Source: Streptomyces sp. ISL-1
Lineage (GTDB): Bacteria; Actinomycetota; Actinomycetes; Streptomycetales; Streptomycetaceae
Assembly (NCBI RefSeq): GCF_018614585.1
Contig: NZ_JAGGOI010000001.1
Location: 1-64,000 of the forward strand
Length of the DNA: 64,000 nt
Direction of reading: 5' to 3'
Shown: positions 17,859 through 26,900 of the stretch, one piece after another
Position numbering within the stretch: position 1 is the stretch's first letter
How the letters are laid out: each line of letters begins with the position of its first letter
Made by a program: the position numbers and the translations under genes
Notes under the pieces: generated by a model
The model's database searches: none
The model's input: the letters and a program-made list of their open reading frames with translations, nothing else
Told to the model about the DNA's origin: nothing

Positions 17859-19462
17859 TCCTCCGGGGTCACAGGGTCCGGGCTCTGAGCCGACGTGCCG
17901 GGGGGCCCGCCGTGGGTCCACGGGGTTTCCTCCCGGGCCGGGAGCTTCGGGCCGCCCCGCTGGTCGTGTTCGAACAGGGTCCAGGCGATCCGGTCGCCCT
18001 TCTGCGGGACCGAGCCCTCGGCCGGGTCCTTGGCGCGGCCCATGCGGTCCGTCAGCCGCAGCACCAGCGTCCCCTCCGCGTCGTACCGTACGAACTCCGC
18101 CGTCTGCGGCTTGCCCTCCAGCGAGCGGTACACCTTCGCCCGCTCGGCCAGCTGCGGGCGGTCGTCCGTGCGGACCGTGAGGAGCGGACGCGGGCTCGGG
18201 CGCTTCGAGTCCGACCAGGCCATCACGACCTCCGTCACCTCGCTCAGGAAAGCCTCGCCCGCCAGCCTGCGTCCCGCGAGCACGAGTGGGTCGTCCAGCG
18301 CCTCCTGGGCCTCCAGCTGCGCCTGTGCCGTCTCGCGGGAGGCGAGCTTCTGAGCGGCCGTCACCGCGTCGTCGCGGCGTGGCTGCGGCGGCTCGCCCGC
18401 TCGTACGCGATCGCGGTGAGCGGTGAACGACCAGCGGTCCCGGGTCCAGCGGTCCGCCGCCCTGGAGCCCTCCGGCAGCTCACGCAACAGCTCCAGGCCG
18501 CGCCACACCGCGTGCCACGTGGGCTGCAGCTGGGTCAGTACCAGCCGGCGGATCTCCCGCTCGGCGACGGTCAGTTCACCCAGCCGGGCATCCGCCATCA
18601 CGCCTTCCTCCGCCGCGCCGAGCGCCTGCCGTGCCCGGTCGTAGCGCTCCACGGCCGGGGCCAGCAGCCTGTTGTCGAAGGCCGGATCGGTGGCCGGCCC
18701 GGCAGGCGGGCAGAGCAGCTGCCCGTCCCGGTCCCGCGTCAGCTCGGCCCGCAGCGCCGCCTGGGCCCCCGATTCCCCCTCGCCTGGATCGATCCAGGCG
18801 AGCAGCGCGCCCAGATGCTGGTCCTCCAGGCTGGACTGGCCGCTCGCCCAGTGCCGGTTCAGCAGATCGGTCGCGGCGAGGAGCAGCGAGGAGCCGGGCA
18901 CCCGGGCCCGTTCGCCGTAGTGCGTGAGCCAGCGGCCGAGCAGCGGCACGCGCGGCGGCGCGGGGTAGGGCGCGTCGGGGTCCTCCTCCGCCGTACGCCG
19001 GAACCGCATCGACCGGCCGAGCAGCCGTACGAAGTCGATGCCGGCCCGGGCCGGCACGATCAACTGCGGTGCGTCCGCGCACAGTTCGACCTCGACCTTG
19101 ACCCTCTTGCCGGTCTCGGGGTCCACATCTCCCCCAGCCTTCGGCCGGGAGGTGCCCCCACGCTCGGCGGGCTCGACGTCGTCGGTGTAGGCATCCAGAT
19201 GCGGCAGCAGCGCGTCGGCCAGCTCCGCGAGGAACGCGAAGCGCAGATCCCGGTCGCGGGGCTGCGCCACGACGAGCAGCCGCGGCTCCTGCGGATCGGT
19301 GCCGACCAGCGCGCCCAGCGGCGCCCCCGCCTCACCCGCCGTGGTGAGCGGCACGAAGACCAGCGGCCTCTCGGACAGATGCCGGTGCCGCACCGTCGCC
19401 AGTGGCCGGGCCCGCCCGGACTCCACGGCCTCCAGCCGGGCGAGCGTGGAGATCAGCGACAT
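17849..19462 (-). CDS. Conserved hypothetical protein, partner of the nuclease/helicase pair
   Basis: 537 residues; I do not recognise a domain. The N-terminal part has alternating strands (PLVFVPLTTAGEAGAPLGALVGTD...RLLVVAQPRD) and the C-terminal 150 residues a mixed fold with VYRSLEGKPQTAEFVRYDAEGTLVLRLTDR. No cysteine-rich motif or Walker site. The 3' end of the nuclease gene overlaps its start by 10 bp, so the two are co-translated. Residues near 105 (E-R-G-G-T-S-R-P-K-A-G-G) are encoded by a dispersed palindromic element inserted in frame. Confidence 0.7.
   Translation of the reverse strand: MSLISTLARLEAVESGRARPLATVRHRHLSERPLVFVPLTTAGEAGAPLGALVGTDPQEPRLLVVAQPRDRDLRFAFLAELADALLPHLDAYTDDVEPAERGGTSRPKAGGDVDPETGKRVKVEVELCADAPQLIVPARAGIDFVRLLGRSMRFRRTAEEDPDAPYPAPPRVPLLGRWLTHYGERARVPGSSLLLAATDLLNRHWASGQSSLEDQHLGALLAWIDPGEGESGAQAALRAELTRDRDGQLLCPPAGPATDPAFDNRLLAPAVERYDRARQALGAAEEGVMADARLGELTVAEREIRRLVLTQLQPTWHAVWRGLELLRELPEGSRAADRWTRDRWSFTAHRDRVRAGEPPQPRRDDAVTAAQKLASRETAQAQLEAQEALDDPLVLAGRRLAGEAFLSEVTEVVMAWSDSKRPSPRPLLTVRTDDRPQLAERAKVYRSLEGKPQTAEFVRYDAEGTLVLRLTDRMGRAKDPAEGSVPQKGDRIAWTLFEHDQRGGPKLPAREETPWTHGGPPGTSAQSPDPVTPEDVL
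19129..19161 (-). repeat. Dispersed palindromic element, copy 2, inside a gene
   Basis: On the minus strand it begins GTGGGGGCACCTCCC and ends GGGGGAG, as does the intergenic copy at 6346-6386. At 33 bp it is a multiple of three and keeps the reading frame of the 537-residue protein. Confidence 0.6.
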
Positions 19463-20586
19463 CCGGCCTCCTCCAGCGCCTCGGCCCGCAGCGCCGCCGC
19501 CCTGCGCAGGGCGGCCACCGCCGGGTCGTTCGGATCGCCCGCGGACCCCCGCGCCGCCGCCAGGACGTCGCCGATCGTCGTCAGCCCGCCCAGCTCGCCG
19601 CGCATCCCAGGGCCCAGCGCCTCGACCGCGCCCGACTCGCGGGCCCGGTCACGGCAGTGGAAGGCCAGCTCGCACGCGGCCAGGCACTCGGGGGCGTACG
19701 CCGCGGAAACCGACTCGACCGCCGCCGTCAGCTCCTGTGCCGGCCGCTCCAGGTCGAAAGTCGTGCCCTCGGGCAGCGCCGCGGCGATGTCCTCGATCCG
19801 GGTCAGCCGGGCCAGCTGGCGGCGGGTGACCGACAACTGCTTGCGTACGTCGACGACGGAGCCGGTCGGCAGATTGGAGAAGTCCTTGGGGCAGACCAGC
19901 AGCACCGAGTGCGCGACCTTCGCGCCGTCCGTCAGCGCGGCGACCCGCTCCAGCGCCAGCACATACACCGCGGCCTGGCGTGCGGCCGCGCCGACCTTCG
20001 CCGCGTCCGCCGACGCGTCGATCATCGGGAAGGACTTGATCTCGACGACCGTCCACCGCCCGTCGGGGTGGACGACCACCGCGTCAGGTTCCAGATAGGC
20101 GGGCGAGCCCGCGACCTCCAGCGCCAGCAGGGGGTGGTCGAGCAGCGTCCAGGCCCCGTCCCCGACGCCGGCCGCGGTCGCCTCGCGCAGTGCCAGCGCC
20201 GTACGCGCTGCCCGGCCCTCGGGACCGGCCGCCGACAGATCGGGCACCCGGACCTCGGCCGGGGCGTCCACGCCCAGCAGCCGCATCATTTCCGTACCGC
20301 CGTCGGCCTTGACCTTGGCCTCGAAGGCATTGCCGCGCATGAACGCGAACTGCGACTGGCCGAACGCCGCCGGGGATCCCAGCGCGGAGGCGAGCGCCGC
20401 CTTGTCCACCCCGGCGCCGTCCAGCAGCGCGCGCCGCTTGCAGCCGGGGTTCGCCGCGAGGGCGGCCAGCGCGCGGGCGTCGAGCGGATGCGGCTGGGCG
20501 GCGGGGCCGCGCAGCTCAGCGAGCCGCTGCCGGAGTGCTGTCGTCGGCGCCTGCGGAGGAGGTCCGCTGTCCAGGGATTCGCTCAC
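19453..20586 (-). CDS. Predicted Fe-S PD-(D/E)XK nuclease (RecB/Cas4/Dna2 type)
   Basis: 377 residues if started at GTG 20586; upstream GTG 20610 or TTG 20616 would add 8-10. Nuclease motifs appear in order: G-N-A-F-E near residue 85-89, E-P-D-A-V with Asp168, V-E-I-K with Glu182 and Lys184, and the RecB-family Q-A-A-V-Y at 204-208. Cys49 before the fold and Cys301, Cys305 and Cys311 after it match the one-plus-three cysteine layout that holds a 4Fe-4S cluster in AddB, Cas4 and Dna2. First gene of a coupled set with the 537-residue protein and an SF1 helicase, so probably a DNA end-processing or repair machine. Confidence 0.72.
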   Translation of the reverse strand: MSESLDSGPPPQAPTTALRQRLAELRGPAAQPHPLDARALAALAANPGCKRRALLDGAGVDKAALASALGSPAAFGQSQFAFMRGNAFEAKVKADGGTEMMRLLGVDAPAEVRVPDLSAAGPEGRAARTALALREATAAGVGDGAWTLLDHPLLALEVAGSPAYLEPDAVVVHPDGRWTVVEIKSFPMIDASADAAKVGAAARQAAVYVLALERVAALTDGAKVAHSVLLVCPKDFSNLPTGSVVDVRKQLSVTRRQLARLTRIEDIAAALPEGTTFDLERPAQELTAAVESVSAAYAPECLAACELAFHCRDRARESGAVEALGPGMRGELGGLTTIGDVLAAARGSAGDPNDPAVAALRRAAALRAEALEEAGCR

Positions 20587-21394
20587 CCGCGGAAGTCTCG
20601 CATCCGGCACTGACAATCGGGGACTTCGAGCCGGAAGGAGCGGCCCGGACGCGTGTGCGCACCCGGTCGGCGAGGCGCATCGCGGGCCGCGTCAGCAGCG
20701 CGCCGACGCCCATCACGGCGGCGCCTGCGACCGCGTCCAGGAAGTAGTGGTTCGCCGTGCCCATGACCACGAGCGTGGTGAGCAGCGGGTAGGCGACGCC
20801 GAGGACCTTCATCAGCGGTGTGCGCCCGTGACGCCACAGCATCACGCCGCACCACAGCGCCCAGCCGACGTGCAGACTCGGCATCGCGGCGTACTGGTTG
20901 GTCATCGCGCCCAAGCCGCGCGGCGCACTCGCCTCGCCGCCCCACCAGCCGTACGAGCTGTACTGCGCCATCGTGTCGACGAACCCCTGGCCGGCGTCGA
21001 GCAGCCGCGGCGGGCAGGTCGGCAGCAGCGTGAAGCCGACGAGGCCGAGCAGTGTGGAGAGCATCAGCCAGGTGCGGGCGGCGTGGTAGCGGGCGGGGCG
21101 GCGCCGGAAGAGCCAGACGAGGATGGCGGGGGTGACCAGATAGTGCAGCGACGCGTACGCGAAGTCGGCGGGGATGCCGAGGGCGGGGGTCTGGGTGAAG
21201 AGGCGGTTGAGCGGGTGCTCGGCGTTCAGGAGGAGGGCCTTCTCGGCCCGGAGTATCGCCATTCCGTGGTCGACCGCGGTTGTCACATCGCCCCGGGCGA
21301 GCAGCCGGCCCGCCGAGTAGGCGGCGTACACCACTGCTATCAGGGTCAGTTCGGTCCACCAGCGGGGCCGATGGCGGGGCGCGGGGTACGGCAT
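20516..21394 (-). CDS. PAP2-family membrane phosphatase
   Basis: About 292 residues from ATG 21394 (GGGAG upstream). Six or so hydrophobic segments. The PAP2 signature is spread as expected for the inositol-phosphoceramide-synthase-like branch: a His/Ser pair in M-P-S-L-H-V-G-W and a later N-H-Y-F-L-D-A-V-A-G. Likely acts on a lipid phosphate or a polyprenyl or inositol phosphate at the membrane. Its C-terminal tail is hydrophilic and its 3' end overlaps the nuclease start by about 70 bp, so the nuclease operon may be read from this gene. Confidence 0.8.
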   Translation of the reverse strand: MPYPAPRHRPRWWTELTLIAVVYAAYSAGRLLARGDVTTAVDHGMAILRAEKALLLNAEHPLNRLFTQTPALGIPADFAYASLHYLVTPAILVWLFRRRPARYHAARTWLMLSTLLGLVGFTLLPTCPPRLLDAGQGFVDTMAQYSSYGWWGGEASAPRGLGAMTNQYAAMPSLHVGWALWCGVMLWRHGRTPLMKVLGVAYPLLTTLVVMGTANHYFLDAVAGAAVMGVGALLTRPAMRLADRVRTRVRAAPSGSKSPIVSAGCETSAGERIPGQRTSSAGADDSTPAAAR

Positions 21395-21579
21395 CCGAAC
21401 GTTTCTCCCGTTTGTGTTCAGGCGGCCATCGGCCACCGCTCGACCGTACGGTGTATAGGGCGACGCCCCGTCGGCGTGTCCCGCCTGTAGCAGGACGCTG
21501 AGACCGACTTGGAGGTTGCCTCGCGTTCAGGTGCGAGATGATGGAAGGCCACCCGATGTGAACCTGAGGGAGACCCCGC

Positions 21580-22176
21580 ATGGCACCGCGCATCCTGCTC
21601 GCCCGGCACGGCCAGACGGAATGGTCACTGCTCGGCAAGCACACCGGCAGGACGGACATCCCGCTGCTCGATGAGGGCAGACGCGGGGCGAAACTGCTCG
21701 GGGAGCGGCTGCACCGGGCGCCGTGGTCGGGCCTGGAGGGCGTCGAGGTCCGGACGAGCCCGTTGGCGCGGGCGGTGGAGACCTGCGCGCTGGCCGGGTT
21801 CGGGGAGCGGGCGACCGAGTGGGACGCGCTGATGGAGTGGGACTACGGGGCGTACGAGGGCCTGGCTCCGGCGGACATCCACGCGGAGCGCGCGGACTGG
21901 TTCATCTGGCGCGACGGCGTCCCGGACGGCGAGACCCTGGCGGAACTGGGCGCGCGGGCGGACGAGGTGGTGGAGTGGGCGCGCTCGGCCGACCGCGACG
22001 TGCTGGTCTTCGCGCACGGCCACATTCTGCGGGTGCTGGGGGCGCGGTGGCTGGGCCTGGACCCGGCGTTCGCGGCGCGGATCAAGCTGGATCCGACGAG
22101 TCTGTCGGTGCTCGGGTGGGCGTACGGGGCGCCGGCGATGGAGCGGTGGAACGACACGGCCCATCTGGAGGGCTGA
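21580..22176 (+). CDS. Histidine phosphatase family protein
   Basis: 198 residues. L-A-R-H-G-Q-T-E-W at the start holds the phosphoaccepting histidine, and V-F-A-H-G-H-I-L-R near residue 147 gives the second. Between them lie S-P-L-A-R-A and the [10 protein letters not shown] signature of acid-phosphatase/phosphoglycerate-mutase-like enzymes. A GAGGGAGA site precedes the ATG. Function could be a broad phosphatase; the true substrate is not evident. Followed by an unusual repeat region. Confidence 0.85.
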   Translation: MAPRILLARHGQTEWSLLGKHTGRTDIPLLDEGRRGAKLLGERLHRAPWSGLEGVEVRTSPLARAVETCALAGFGERATEWDALMEWDYGAYEGLAPADIHAERADWFIWRDGVPDGETLAELGARADEVVEWARSADRDVLVFAHGHILRVLGARWLGLDPAFAARIKLDPTSLSVLGWAYGAPAMERWNDTAHLEG

Positions 22177-22233
22177 GTTTCCCGCCGGGTACGCGCCGCG
22201 AGCCGGTTGACCGGCGACCCGCGACCCGCGACC

Positions 22234-22470
22234 GTGCGCCAAAGATTCTCCCCTGCGCCAAAGATCCGCGCCCCCTGCGCCGAAGACCGGGCGCCCCGTG
22301 CGCCTTGACCGGCGCCCGCGCGGCAACGACCTGCACCCCGCGCGGCAACGACCCGGCACCCGTGCGCCGAAGGACCCGCGCCCCGTGCGCCAAAGACCGG
22401 CGCCCGCGGCAACGACCCGCACCCGCTCGCCGAAGGCCGCGGCCCCGTGTGCCGAAGGACCCGCGCCGTG
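22234..22470. repeat. Degenerate tandem repeat, about eight 20-40 bp units
   Basis: Each unit carries a GTGCGCCRAAGAYC-like half and a GCGCCC-rich half; two units add GCGGCAACGACC segments. Units occur roughly at 22234, 22255, 22277, 22300, 22363, 22387, 22427 and 22449. The 315-bp gap between the phosphatase gene and the HTH regulator gene is otherwise empty. Spacers are not unique and no cas genes are near, so this is not a CRISPR array. Confidence 0.6.
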
Positions 22471-22491
22471 GATCCCGCGCGGCGCCCGCCC

Positions 22492-23889
22492 TCACGCCCT
22501 CCGCAGAGATTCCTGGTGCCGCTCCAGGAACGTCCCCACCGCCCCTGTCCTCCGCCTCGGCAGCAGCACCCTCGCCGTGTCCGACAGTATCGACTGGATG
22601 CGTGACGACTGGACCTCTGCCAGGTCCAGCACCTGGTGGCCCGCCTCCGCCGCCTCTTCCGGGGCTCCGGCGCGGGCCAGGTCCGCCGCCAGTTCCGCCC
22701 GGTACAGAGCCAGGTTGCGGGTGAAGCGGGTGTCCTGGAGGGTCGCCGCACGGCGGGCGTGGCGGGCGGCTCGGGGCCACTCGCCGAGGGCCGCCCAGCA
22801 CTGCGCCTGCAGCGCTTCCAATTCCGGTTCGCCGAAGAAGGACATCCACTCCGGATCCGTGTCCGCCGGGCCCCGGTCGAAGTACGCGTACGCCCGTGCC
22901 AGGGACTTCTCGCAGCCCGTACGGTCCCCGAGCCCCGCCCAGCCGCCCGCCTCCCGGAGCGAGAGCAGGGACAGCAGGCGTGGCGAGGCCACATGCCGCG
23001 CCGCGCGCTGGCCCGCCTGGGCCGAGCGGACCGCCTCCCGGTGGCGGCCGGCGTCCCGCGCCAGGAAGGACGTGTTGCAGAACGCGTGCGCCTCCAGCGC
23101 CGGATCGCCCCCCACCCGAGCGGTCGCCAGCGCCTCCGCGTAGTGCGACCGGGCGTCGTCGAACCGGCCCGAGTCGTGCGCCAGCCAGCCCACCGAGATG
23201 GCCAGTTCGCCCGCGCCCGCGTGGAGCCGGTCCGCCGTGGAGCGGCGCGCGGCGGTGCTCGCGTCGAGCAGTGCGTACGCCGCCCGTAGCGGCTGCGCGG
23301 CCCGCCGGTAGAGCCCGTCCGCGCCGTGCCGGTCGTCGAGCAGCCGGATCCGCCGTACCGCGTCCTCGACGGCGTTCACCTCCGTCTCGCCGACGCGTCG
23401 CTGTGCGGGCACACGACCGGGACCGGGACCGGGACCGAGCCCGAGGGACGCGGCCGCCACCGTGGCGGAGCCGCTCGTCATGAATGCGCGACGCAGCACG
23501 TCGCTCTCCTCGTCGATGTCGCTGTGACTGTTGCTGTCGCTGTCGAAAAGTTCGCGGGTCTCTCGGGGGCCGAAAGGTTCGGGCGGCCGTCCCCGGCCGC
23601 CGCCCCGCACCTGTTCCCTCGCCGCGAACCCCAGGTCCGCCAGCGTCAGACCGGGGAACATGTGCAGGAACACCCGCTCGTACGCGTAGTTCGGACAGCG
23701 GATCTCGCCGGCCTCGACGCGCCCGATGTAGCGGGCGTCGCACGAGACCTGCTCGCCGATCTCCCGAGCCGCCTTGCGCACACTCGCCGCGAACTCCCCC
23801 GGCGAGCGCGGCCCCCGCAGGCGGCGGAAGGCGAGGTTGGGAACCGCCCGGTTGGGAACTGCCCGCGATGCCTGTGACGATGACGCCAT
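22492..23889 (-). CDS. Helix-turn-helix regulator with TPR-like C-terminal region
   Basis: 465 residues from ATG 23889. An XRE-type helix-turn-helix near the N-terminus (EFAASVRKAAREIGEQVSCDARYIGRVEAGE) is followed by a region with a twin-arginine-like RRAFMTSGS and then a long Ala/Arg-rich helical part with tetratricopeptide-like repeats (FDDARSHYAEALATARVGGDPALEAHAF). Such proteins are numerous in streptomycetes and their signals are unknown. A small in-gene duplication gives R-A-V-P-N twice near the N-terminus. The minus-strand 3' end abuts the degenerate repeat array. Confidence 0.75.
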   Translation of the reverse strand: MASSSQASRAVPNRAVPNLAFRRLRGPRSPGEFAASVRKAAREIGEQVSCDARYIGRVEAGEIRCPNYAYERVFLHMFPGLTLADLGFAAREQVRGGGRGRPPEPFGPRETRELFDSDSNSHSDIDEESDVLRRAFMTSGSATVAAASLGLGPGPGPGRVPAQRRVGETEVNAVEDAVRRIRLLDDRHGADGLYRRAAQPLRAAYALLDASTAARRSTADRLHAGAGELAISVGWLAHDSGRFDDARSHYAEALATARVGGDPALEAHAFCNTSFLARDAGRHREAVRSAQAGQRAARHVASPRLLSLLSLREAGGWAGLGDRTGCEKSLARAYAYFDRGPADTDPEWMSFFGEPELEALQAQCWAALGEWPRAARHARRAATLQDTRFTRNLALYRAELAADLARAGAPEEAAEAGHQVLDLAEVQSSRIQSILSDTARVLLPRRRTGAVGTFLERHQESLRRA

Positions 23890-24114
23890 GGCCGAGCCCT
23901 CTCTTGGTGCAGCCGTGTTCCGGCGGAGCAAGAACGTACCTGCTGTGATGGGTCGCACACGCAGGGTTTAGCTACAAAAGGGATATCTCCCCCTCGATCT
24001 GCCATGAACTGCCATCCTTTGCGGCGGCGTGCCGCCGTAGCCCTTGACGCGAACGGGCGTTGAACCATCCGGAGGCGCGATACGTGTCTCCACTCGAGCG
24101 AGGAGGGGATCCCC

Positions 24115-24606
24115 TTGTTGGAGACCGGCATGGAGGCCAGCGCCAACGGCGGTTCACGTACGACTGCGACGACTGCTCAGCACAGGCCAACTCCGGACAG
24201 CAGCGCACCGCCCGGTGACGACGCCGAGCCGTGCGACCTGGTGACCGTCCCCGCCCGGCAGGGGCTCGAGGCCGTCGACATCCTGCGCCGTGGCGCCGCA
24301 CCGGCCGTCGGCCCGGTGCTCCACGACGGCGCCCGCGACACCCTCGGCTTCCTGGTGCCGCCCGGCACCGCGGACGGCTGGGACGTGCCGGGAAGCGCCT
24401 GTACGCAGACGTCGGGACGCGGTCTGCGGATCCCTGCCGAACCCCCGCTCACCGGCAGTGGCACCGGCACCGGCGTCGGCACCGGCAGCCGCACCGGCTG
24501 GCTGCTGCCGCCGGGCGACGCCGACCCGGTCACCGACCCGGTGGTGCTGCGCGAGGCGCTCGGCGAGGCGGCCCGCCTCATCGAGGCCGCCGACAACTGT
24601 TGCTGA
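24115..24606 (+). CDS. Conserved hypothetical protein
   Basis: 163 residues from TTG 24115 (or the next TTG at 24118), supported by AGGAGGGG at 24101-24108. A disordered N-terminus leads to a domain with LGFLVPPGTADGWDVPGS and GWLLPPGDADPVTDP, and a stretch of repeated G-T-G-T-G residues near 115-125. It ends in D-N-C-C. I do not know the family. The next gene starts 47 bp downstream, so co-transcription is possible. Confidence 0.6.
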   Translation: MLETGMEASANGGSRTTATTAQHRPTPDSSAPPGDDAEPCDLVTVPARQGLEAVDILRRGAAPAVGPVLHDGARDTLGFLVPPGTADGWDVPGSACTQTSGRGLRIPAEPPLTGSGTGTGVGTGSRTGWLLPPGDADPVTDPVVLREALGEAARLIEAADNCC

Positions 24607-24653
24607 GACCGGGTCGCTGAGCCGCCCGTCCTCACCGAGCCGATAATGGGCTC

Positions 24654-25529
24654 GTGGCAAAGAGCAAGCGGCGCAGCCGTACCGGCGGGGCAGGCAGTCC
24701 CGAACCCGTCGTCGAGCAGGTCGACGGCGGGCTCGCCGAGCTGATACCCGACCGCGAGCGCCCGCGCGGCTGGACGCTGCTCCTCGACGGCGCCCCGCAG
24801 TCCCATGTCGACCTCGACGATCCGGTCCATCTCTCCTTCGAGTACCAGCGACGCCTCGGCCATGTCGCCGATCTCGCCGCCCCGCCGGGCCGCCCCCTCC
24901 AGGTCGTGCATCTCGGCGGCGGGGCCTTCACTCTCGCCCGCTACATCGCGGCCACCCGCCCCCGTTCCACCCAGCAGATCGTCGAGTTGGACGCCATGCT
25001 GGTCCAACTGGTCCGTAAGCAGCTCCCGTTGGACCCCGGAGCCCGGATACGCGTCCGGTCTGCCGACGCCCGCGCCGGGCTCGGCAAGGTCCCGGACGGC
25101 TGGGCGGACCTCCTGATCGCCGACGTCTTCAGCGGAGCCCGCACCCCCGCGCATCTGACCAGCACAGAATTCCTCGCCGAGGTGCGCAGGGTCCTGAGGC
25201 CGGGTGGGCTGTACGCCGCGAACCTCGCCGACGGCCCCCCGCTCGCCCATCTGCGCGCCCAGGTCGCCACCGCCGCCGCGGTCTTCCCCGAACTCGCGCT
25301 CGCCGCCGACCCGACGGTGCTGCGCGGACGCCGCTTCGGCAATGCGGTGCTGGTCGCGTCCGACGTTCCGCTGCCCGTCGCCGAGCTGACCCGCCGCGTC
25401 GCGAGCGACCCGCACCCCGGCCGGGTCGAACACGGCAGGGCGCTCACCGACTTCACGGGCGGCGCGGCCGTGGTCACCGACGCGAGCGCGAAGCCCTCAC
25501 CCGTACCGCCGTCCGCGACGTTCCGTTAG
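24654..25529 (+). CDS. Spermidine-synthase-like methyltransferase-fold protein
   Basis: 291 residues from GTG 24654. V-V-H-L-G-G-G-A-F-T-L-A-R is the nucleotide-binding glycine motif and I-V-E-L-D-A the acidic loop of the spermidine synthase (PABS) fold, followed by A-D-L-L-I-A-D-V-F-S-G. The usual substrate residues for putrescine are not obvious, so it may be one of the many streptomycete fused spermidine-synthase-like proteins with no proven polyamine role. Cytosolic. Confidence 0.72.
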   Translation: MAKSKRRSRTGGAGSPEPVVEQVDGGLAELIPDRERPRGWTLLLDGAPQSHVDLDDPVHLSFEYQRRLGHVADLAAPPGRPLQVVHLGGGAFTLARYIAATRPRSTQQIVELDAMLVQLVRKQLPLDPGARIRVRSADARAGLGKVPDGWADLLIADVFSGARTPAHLTSTEFLAEVRRVLRPGGLYAANLADGPPLAHLRAQVATAAAVFPELALAADPTVLRGRRFGNAVLVASDVPLPVAELTRRVASDPHPGRVEHGRALTDFTGGAAVVTDASAKPSPVPPSATFR

Positions 25530-25586
25530 CGCGATGGCGGATCCTGCCGACGGCGGGTCTGTCGCCGCTCCGGACGGTCCTGATCG

Positions 25587-26132
25587 TCAGCGCTCGTCGA
25601 ACTCGACCATCGGAGGGTGGCCGTTCCAGGTGCAGAAGACCGAGACCTCACGGCCGTCCTTGGTGAAGGTCACCCGGATCCACGTGGGCTGCTTCCAGAC
25701 CTGCATCTGCCAGCCGGCGTGCGGCGTCGCCGAGGCCAGCTCCGCCGACGACTCGCCGATGTCGAAGACGACCCGGCCACCGTCGACCGTGTAGCCCTTC
25801 ACGTTCCCGGGCGTCGGCTCCGCCGGGGCGGGCGGCGCCGGCGGCTCGGTCTTGCTCGGCTTTCCGGCAGGTGGAGTGGCCGACGGCGCACCGCTCTTGC
25901 CGGAAGCGGCCGGCTTCGACGGCGTCGGGCTCGGCGCCCGCTGCGTGGATGATGCCTGCGGCTTCGCACCCTGCGTGGTGGCGCCGCCCGCGGTGATGGG
26001 CAGCGCGCGGGGCCGGTCGTAGGCGGTCCCGGACATGACAGTGTGGACGCCCCACCAGGACAGCGTGACCGCGGCGCCGGTGGACAGCGACCATGCCATG
26101 GCATGTACCAGTCCTCGATGCATCCGGGCCAT
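25587..26132 (-). CDS. Membrane-anchored or secreted conserved hypothetical protein
   Basis: About 181 residues from ATG 26132 (ATG 26123 also possible). One N-terminal hydrophobic segment (GLVHAMAWSLSTGAAVTLSWWGVHTVMSG), then a roughly 60-residue Pro/Ala/Ser/Lys-rich linker and an 80-residue C-terminal domain with VKGYTVDGGRVVFDIG and GWQMQVWKQPTWIRVTF. The layout suggests an extracytoplasmic domain on a stalk. It diverges from the response regulator gene with about 70 bp between the starts, so the two may be co-regulated. Confidence 0.68.
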   Translation of the reverse strand: MARMHRGLVHAMAWSLSTGAAVTLSWWGVHTVMSGTAYDRPRALPITAGGATTQGAKPQASSTQRAPSPTPSKPAASGKSGAPSATPPAGKPSKTEPPAPPAPAEPTPGNVKGYTVDGGRVVFDIGESSAELASATPHAGWQMQVWKQPTWIRVTFTKDGREVSVFCTWNGHPPMVEFDER

Positions 26133-26201
26133 ACTGCACCACGCGCCCCACAACTGTCCCTACGGGGACCGGCGTCCCGCGTATGGCGTACGGTGCCGCC
26201 C

Positions 26202-26900
26202 ATGGCAAGTGTGCTCGTGGTCGAGGACGACCAGTTCGTACGCTCCGCCCTCATACGGCACTTGACCGAGGCCTCCCACACCGTACGGAGCGTCGGCACA
26301 GCCCTCGAGGCGCTGCGCGAAGTGGCTCATTTCCGTTTCGACTTGGTCATCCTGGATCTCGGCCTCCCCGATCTGGACGGGGCCGAGGCGCTGAAGATGC
26401 TGCGCGGAATCACCGACGTACCAGTGATCATCGCGACCGCGCGGGACGACGAGGCGGAGATCGTAAGGCTGCTCAACGACGGCGCCGACGACTACCTCAT
26501 CAAGCCCTTCTCGGTGGAGCACCTGTCCGCGCGGATGGCGGCCGTGCTGCGCCGCTCGCGCGCCGCCGGGGACGCCCCGCCCTCGGGCGTCCTCCAGGTC
26601 GGCGGGCTCTCCATCGATCCGTTGCGCCGCCAGGCCGAGCTGGACGGGGCGGCACTCGACCTGACCCGGCGGGAGTTCGACCTGCTGGCGTTCCTGGCCG
26701 GGCGCCCCGGCGTTGTCGTACCGCGCAAGGAGCTGCTCGCCGAGGTCTGGCAGCTCAGTTACGGCGACGACCAGACCATCGACGTCCATCTGTCCTGGCT
26801 GCGACGGAAGTTGGGCGAAACGGCGGCCAGGCCCCGCTATCTGCACACCCTCCGCGGCGTCGGCGTGAAGCTGGAGCCGCCGAACGGACACATGCGATGA
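26202..26900 (+). CDS. OmpR-family two-component response regulator
   Basis: 232 residues from ATG 26202. Receiver domain with the acidic pair E8/D9/D10, the phosphoacceptor Asp52 in V-I-L-D-L-G-L-P, Thr in I-I-A-T-A-R and Lys near 102 in L-I-K-P-F. A winged-helix C-terminal domain follows (LTRREFDLLAFLAGRPGVVV, DVHLSWLRRKLGE, LHTLRGVGVKLE). Its stop TGA at 26898-26900 overlaps an ATG that opens the first of four mini-ORFs leading to the kinase gene. Target genes unknown. Confidence 0.9.
   Translation: MASVLVVEDDQFVRSALIRHLTEASHTVRSVGTALEALREVAHFRFDLVILDLGLPDLDGAEALKMLRGITDVPVIIATARDDEAEIVRLLNDGADDYLIKPFSVEHLSARMAAVLRRSRAAGDAPPSGVLQVGGLSIDPLRRQAELDGAALDLTRREFDLLAFLAGRPGVVVPRKELLAEVWQLSYGDDQTIDVHLSWLRRKLGETAARPRYLHTLRGVGVKLEPPNGHMR

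Noticed and set aside
17715..17921. Small open frame on the minus strand between the 537-residue protein and helicase genes
   Set aside because: It overlaps the end of the upstream gene and the spacer between direct repeats, with no recognisable product.
22234..22470. Possible CRISPR array
   Set aside because: Units are degenerate and of unequal length, spacers are not unique sequences and no cas genes are present.
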